In this document: positions 8,193 through 10,868 of the stretch, piece after piece
Layout: each line of letters starts with the position of its first letter
Position numbering within the stretch: position 1 is the first letter of the stretch
NCBI GenBank assembly: GCA_009908925.1
Contig: JAAAOH010000347.1
Coordinates: 1-10,868, forward strand
Direction: 5' to 3'
Length of the DNA stretch: 10,868 nt
Source: Spirochaetota bacterium
GTDB lineage: Bacteria; Spirochaetota; Spirochaetia; DSM-27196; PWMO01
Notes under the pieces: generated by a model
What the model was told of the DNA's origin: nothing
Database searches by the model: none
The model's input: only the letters and a program-made list of their open reading frames with translations
Position numbers and translations under genes: made by a program

Positions 8193-8217
8193 CAAACGAT
8201 ATAAATATATCGATTTG
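8193..8217. promoter_or_regulatory. Operator-like inverted repeat ahead of nfnA
   Basis: CGATATA and TATATCG (8197-8212) face each other across two bases, flanked by CAAA (8193-8196) and TTTG (8214-8217), which also pair if the A at 8213 is skipped. This sits 19 bases ahead of the nfnA start codon, in AT-rich DNA that includes TATAAA (8200-8205). It fits a repressor or activator site controlling nfnAB. It does not match the FNR or Rex consensus sites as I know them. A TATACT hexamer at 8154-8159 could be a -10 box, but its -35 is poor. Confidence 0.35.
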
Positions 8218-8235
8218 TGCTAACAGGGGTCAGAT

Positions 8236-9102
8236 ATGAATCGAATTCTCGAAAAAACCCAACTCGCCGGCGAAGTTTTCAAGATGCGAATTCACGCGCC
8301 GCTCATTGCCGAAGAGCGCCTGCCCGGCCAGTTCATCATTCTTCAGCTCGACACCGATTTCGGCGAGCGAGTCCCGCTGACGATAGCCGATGCGGATCCT
8401 ACTGAGGGCTCGATTACCATCATCTTTCAGTCTGTCGGGCGGACAACGCATCTGCTTGCCGAGCGCAACCCCGGGGATACAATCGAGAACGTGCTCGGGC
8501 CGCTCGGGCGCCCCACCCACATCGAGAACTTCGGGCGCGTTGTCTGTGTGGGTGGAGGCATAGGCGTTGCGCCGATGCATCCGATCGTGAAGGGCATGAA
8601 AGAGGCCGGGAACGAAGTCATCGTCATCATGGGCGCACGGACGAAGGAGCTCGTTATCCTCGAAGAGGAGATGCGGGCACTTGCCGATGAGGTGGTGGTG
8701 TGCACCGACGACGGCTCCTACGGCCGGAAGGCCCTCGTCACCGAGCCCCTCAAAGAGTACTGCGAGGCGGAGCCCGCCCCCGACATGGCGGTGGCCATCG
8801 GACCTCCGATCATGATGAAGTTTGCGGCCGCCACGACCCGCCCCTACGAAGTGCCCACGATGGTGTCGCTGAACACCATCATGGTCGACGGGACCGGTAT
8901 GTGCGGCGGCTGCCGCGTGACTGTCGGCGGCGAGACGAAGTTCGTGTGCGTGGATGGACCCGAGTTCGACGGCCATGCGGTGGACTTCGACAATATGATG
9001 AAACGGCTCGGCTCCTACAAGCCGGACGAAGAAGAGGCCCACGAGGCCTGTCACCTCGAGCTCGAAATTGCAGAGCGAGAACAGCAGGAGGCTCCGAAAT
9101 GA
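8236..9102 (+). CDS. nfnA: NfnA-like subunit: FAD / [2Fe-2S] NAD-binding flavoprotein, 288 aa
   Basis: The small subunit of the NfnAB (NADH-dependent reduced ferredoxin:NADP oxidoreductase) type complex, known for flavin-based electron bifurcation; close relatives are annotated as sulfide dehydrogenase subunit or dihydroorotate dehydrogenase electron-transfer subunit. Residues about 1-100 form the FAD-binding barrel with the RVPLTIAD motif (45-52). Residues about 100-200 form the NAD-binding domain with GGGIGVAP (106-113). A C-terminal [2Fe-2S] motif follows: D218-G-T-G-M-C223-G-G-C226 and C238, consistent with the Asp plus three Cys ligation reported for the family. The start has AGGGG (8225-8229) six bases upstream. 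The stop codon overlaps the nfnB start (ATGA), pointing to coupled translation. Confidence 0.9.
   Translation: MNRILEKTQLAGEVFKMRIHAPLIAEERLPGQFIILQLDTDFGERVPLTIADADPTEGSITIIFQSVGRTTHLLAERNPGDTIENVLGPLGRPTHIENFGRVVCVGGGIGVAPMHPIVKGMKEAGNEVIVIMGARTKELVILEEEMRALADEVVVCTDDGSYGRKALVTEPLKEYCEAEPAPDMAVAIGPPIMMKFAAATTRPYEVPTMVSLNTIMVDGTGMCGGCRVTVGGETKFVCVDGPEFDGHAVDFDNMMKRLGSYKPDEEEAHEACHLELEIAEREQQEAPK
9086..9091 (+). promoter_or_regulatory. Ribosome binding site fixing the nfnB start
   Basis: AGGAGG lies seven bases ahead of the ATG at 9099. The reading frame stays open far upstream (to 8700), but that upstream part is out of frame within nfnA and reads as Arg-rich nonsense. This site and the ATGA overlap therefore define the true start. 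Confidence 0.85.
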
Positions 9103-10580
9103 GCACACCGGAGATGACTGAGAAGAGCGCCGCGGAGATGCTCCGGGAGCTGGAGAATAAGGAACTGAAAGCGAAAGATCGAATCGCCATTCCGCTGCAG
9201 GAAATGCCCGCGCAGGATCCGCACGAGCGGCGGAAGAACATGAGCGAAGTTGCGCTCGGCTACACCGAGGATCAGGTCAAGCTCGAGGCCAAACGCTGCC
9301 TGCAGTGCAAGTCGAAGCCCTGCATCAAGGGTTGCCCGGTGGCCATCGACATACCGCGGTTCATCGAGAAGGCGGAAGAAGGCGATTTCGGCGGCGCTCT
9401 CGGTGTCATCCGTGAGAGCAGCCTCCTGCCCTCCATCTGCGGGCGGGTGTGTCCCCAGGAAGTGCAGTGCCAGGCGTACTGTACGGTGGGAAAGTCCCTG
9501 AAAGATCCCATGAAGTCTGTCTCCATCGGCCGTATAGAGCGCTATGTCGCCGACTGGGAGCGCGAGAGCGGACAGCGTAACATTCCGGCGGTGAAGCCCG
9601 ACACCGGGAAGAAGGTTGCCGTCATCGGAAGCGGACCTTCGGGAATTACCGCCGCGGCGGACCTGCGAAAAGAGGGCCATGCGGTCACCATTTTCGAGGC
9701 CTTTCACAAGCCCGGGGGTGTCATGGTGTACGGGATCCCCGAGTTCCGGCTGCCGAAGCAGATCGTCGAGGAAGAGATCAACGTTCTCCAGGAGATGGGA
9801 GTCGAGATCCGCACCAATTTTCTCGTCGGACGCACTCGGAAGCTGCAAGACTTGATCACGAAGGACGGCTTTGACGCCATATTCATCGGAAGCGGCGCAG
9901 GCCTGCCGAAGTTCATGTACATTCCGGGCGAGAACCTCGTCGGCGTATTCTCCGCCAATGAGTATCTGACCCGTTCTAACCTCATGAAGGCCTACGACCG
10001 GAACCGCTCCGACACGCCGATCTTCGAGTCGAAGAAGGTTGCGGTGCTCGGTGGCGGAAACGTGGCTATGGACGCCGCACGTACCGCCGTGCGGCTGGGC
10101 GCGGAGGAGGTGTCAATCATCTACCGCCGCACCGAGCGCGAGATGCCCGCGCGCGTCGAAGAGGTCGAGCACGCCAAGGAAGAGGGTGTTGTCCTGCGCA
10201 CGCTTCGAAATCCCAAGCGCATCCTCGGCGACGATGCCGGCAGGGTGCGTGGCATCGAGCTTCTCGAGTACGAGCTCGGGGAGCCGGACGACTCGGGCCG
10301 ACGTCGCCCCATCGCGATCGAGGGGAGCGAGCACGAGATGGAGGTCGACACGGTTGTGGTTTCGATCGGAAACGAATCGAATCCGCTGCTCAAGCAGACC
10401 GCCGGCGAGCTCGAGACCAACAAGTGGGGGAACATCGTCACCGACGAGAACGGCAAGACATCCATGGACCGCGTGTACGCCGGGGGCGACATCGTCCTCG
10501 GAGCAGCCACCGTCATCCTCGCGATGGGGGAGGGCCGCAAAGCGGCCGCTTCCATCAACGGGATGCTTGCGGATTCATGA
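9099..10580 (+). CDS. nfnB: NfnB-like subunit: glutamate-synthase-small-chain-type FAD/NAD(P) oxidoreductase, 493 aa
   Basis: The large subunit of the NfnAB-type complex, which exchanges electrons among NADH, ferredoxin and NADP(H). The family also covers the glutamate synthase small chain (GltD). The N-terminal part carries two cysteine sets for [4Fe-4S] clusters: C67-x2-C70-x4-C75-x3-C79 and C114-x3-C118-x5-C124-x3-C128. The FAD fold follows with GSGPSG (177-182) and PGGVMVYGIP, then the NAD(P) fold with GGGNVAMD (318-325), and the closing FAD block AGGD (461-464) with MGEGRKAA. About 470-490 residues is usual; the first 45 residues are a modest extension. No glutamate synthase large chain is visible, and nfnA overlaps by four bases, so NfnB is preferred over GltD. 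gdhA follows after 48 bases with no strong terminator. Confidence 0.9.
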   Translation: MSTPEMTEKSAAEMLRELENKELKAKDRIAIPLQEMPAQDPHERRKNMSEVALGYTEDQVKLEAKRCLQCKSKPCIKGCPVAIDIPRFIEKAEEGDFGGALGVIRESSLLPSICGRVCPQEVQCQAYCTVGKSLKDPMKSVSIGRIERYVADWERESGQRNIPAVKPDTGKKVAVIGSGPSGITAAADLRKEGHAVTIFEAFHKPGGVMVYGIPEFRLPKQIVEEEINVLQEMGVEIRTNFLVGRTRKLQDLITKDGFDAIFIGSGAGLPKFMYIPGENLVGVFSANEYLTRSNLMKAYDRNRSDTPIFESKKVAVLGGGNVAMDAARTAVRLGAEEVSIIYRRTEREMPARVEEVEHAKEEGVVLRTLRNPKRILGDDAGRVRGIELLEYELGEPDDSGRRRPIAIEGSEHEMEVDTVVVSIGNESNPLLKQTAGELETNKWGNIVTDENGKTSMDRVYAGGDIVLGAATVILAMGEGRKAAASINGMLADS

Positions 10581-10628
10581 GCCCGGTGATACGATCCGGG
10601 AGATTCACCGCAGACGGAGGCAGCAAGC

Positions 10629-10868
10629 ATGTCATATACCGACCGCGTCCTCGAGGACGTACAACGGCGTTACCGCACCGAGCCCGAGTTCGTCCAGGCG
10701 GTGGGAGAGGTGTTGTCCACCCTCTCCCCCGTTGTCGAGCAACACCCCGAGTACGAGGAAGCAAAGATACTCGAGCGCATGGTCGAGCCGGAGCGAGTCC
10801 TGATCTTTCGTGTACCGTGGGTGGACGACCAGGGTGAGTTTCAGATAAATCGCGGATACCGCGTCCAG
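10629..10868 (+). CDS. gdhA: NADP-type glutamate dehydrogenase, N-terminal 80 aa (cut by window end)
   Basis: Glutamate dehydrogenase interconverts 2-oxoglutarate plus ammonia and glutamate using NAD(P)H. The visible part aligns by eye with the start of bacterial NADP-specific GdhA (E. coli type): the EF.QAV.EV..TL.P..EQ.P.Y block, LERMVEPERVLIFRVPWVDD and the following INRGYRVQ, which leads into the substrate-binding domain beyond the window. The start ATG has GGAGG (10616-10620) eight bases upstream. Only a weak 5-bp hairpin (10582-10600) separates it from nfnB, so co-transcription is likely. Electron exchange by NfnAB with NADP(H) would link directly to this enzyme. The frame is open to the last base. 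Confidence 0.9.
   Translation, partial: MSYTDRVLEDVQRRYRTEPEFVQAVGEVLSTLSPVVEQHPEYEEAKILERMVEPERVLIFRVPWVDDQGEFQINRGYRVQ

Noticed and set aside
8700..9098. Upstream extension of the nfnB reading frame (to 626 aa)
   Set aside because: The first 133 residues are out-of-frame nfnA sequence rich in Arg; the AGGAGG at 9086 and the ATGA overlap place the start at 9099.
8230..9108. 292-aa minus-strand frame over nfnA
   Set aside because: Antisense shadow of a gene with clear FAD, NAD and [2Fe-2S] motifs.

Overview
The window looks like chromosomal DNA from a GC-rich (roughly 60% G+C by eye), anaerobic, fermentative bacterium. That lifestyle follows from three genes: an ADP-forming acyl-CoA synthetase, a two-subunit NfnAB-type flavoprotein of ferredoxin/NAD(P)H metabolism, and an NADP-type glutamate dehydrogenase. 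My impression of the protein sequences is a free-living spirochaete (Spirochaeta-like). That is an inference from memory of the families and is not proved by anything in the window. I see no transposase, phage gene, CRISPR array or tRNA.

Layout. 1-600: very GC-rich DNA with no convincing gene, packed with strong inverted repeats. The best is a perfect 15-bp stem (167-181 with 314-328) enclosing further nested stems, so a structured RNA is possible. 613-667: two promoter-like signals before groEL; the second lies within a degenerate CIRCE-like heat-shock operator. 724-2355 (+): GroEL, with an unusual acidic/aromatic C-terminal tail and no groES beside it. 2389-5349 (-): a 986-residue protein with a degenerate receiver, an apparently intact receiver and a PPDK/PEP-synthase-type ATP-grasp domain, but no phosphohistidine or PEP-binding domain. 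5361-5482: a compact promoter region with an 18-bp tandem repeat and a large GC-rich hairpin. 5484-7541 (-): the fused alpha-beta ADP-forming acyl-CoA synthetase. 7542-7682: an AT-rich divergent promoter region. 7683-8126 (+): an Lrp/AsnC-family regulator. 8127-8235: an intergenic region with an operator-like inverted repeat. 8236-9102, 9099-10580 and 10629-end (+): nfnA, nfnB and the start of gdhA, in one direction and closely spaced.

How the genes may work together. The acyl-CoA synthetase conserves energy by making ATP and an organic acid from an acyl-CoA. NfnAB exchanges electrons between NADH, reduced ferredoxin and NADPH. Glutamate dehydrogenase links NADP(H) to ammonia and glutamate. 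With an Lrp-family (amino-acid-responsive type) regulator divergent from the synthetase and upstream of nfnAB-gdhA, the right half reads as a carbon/nitrogen/redox module. The receiver/ATP-grasp protein, encoded directly downstream of the synthetase on the same strand, is the least understood gene here and the best candidate for new biology.
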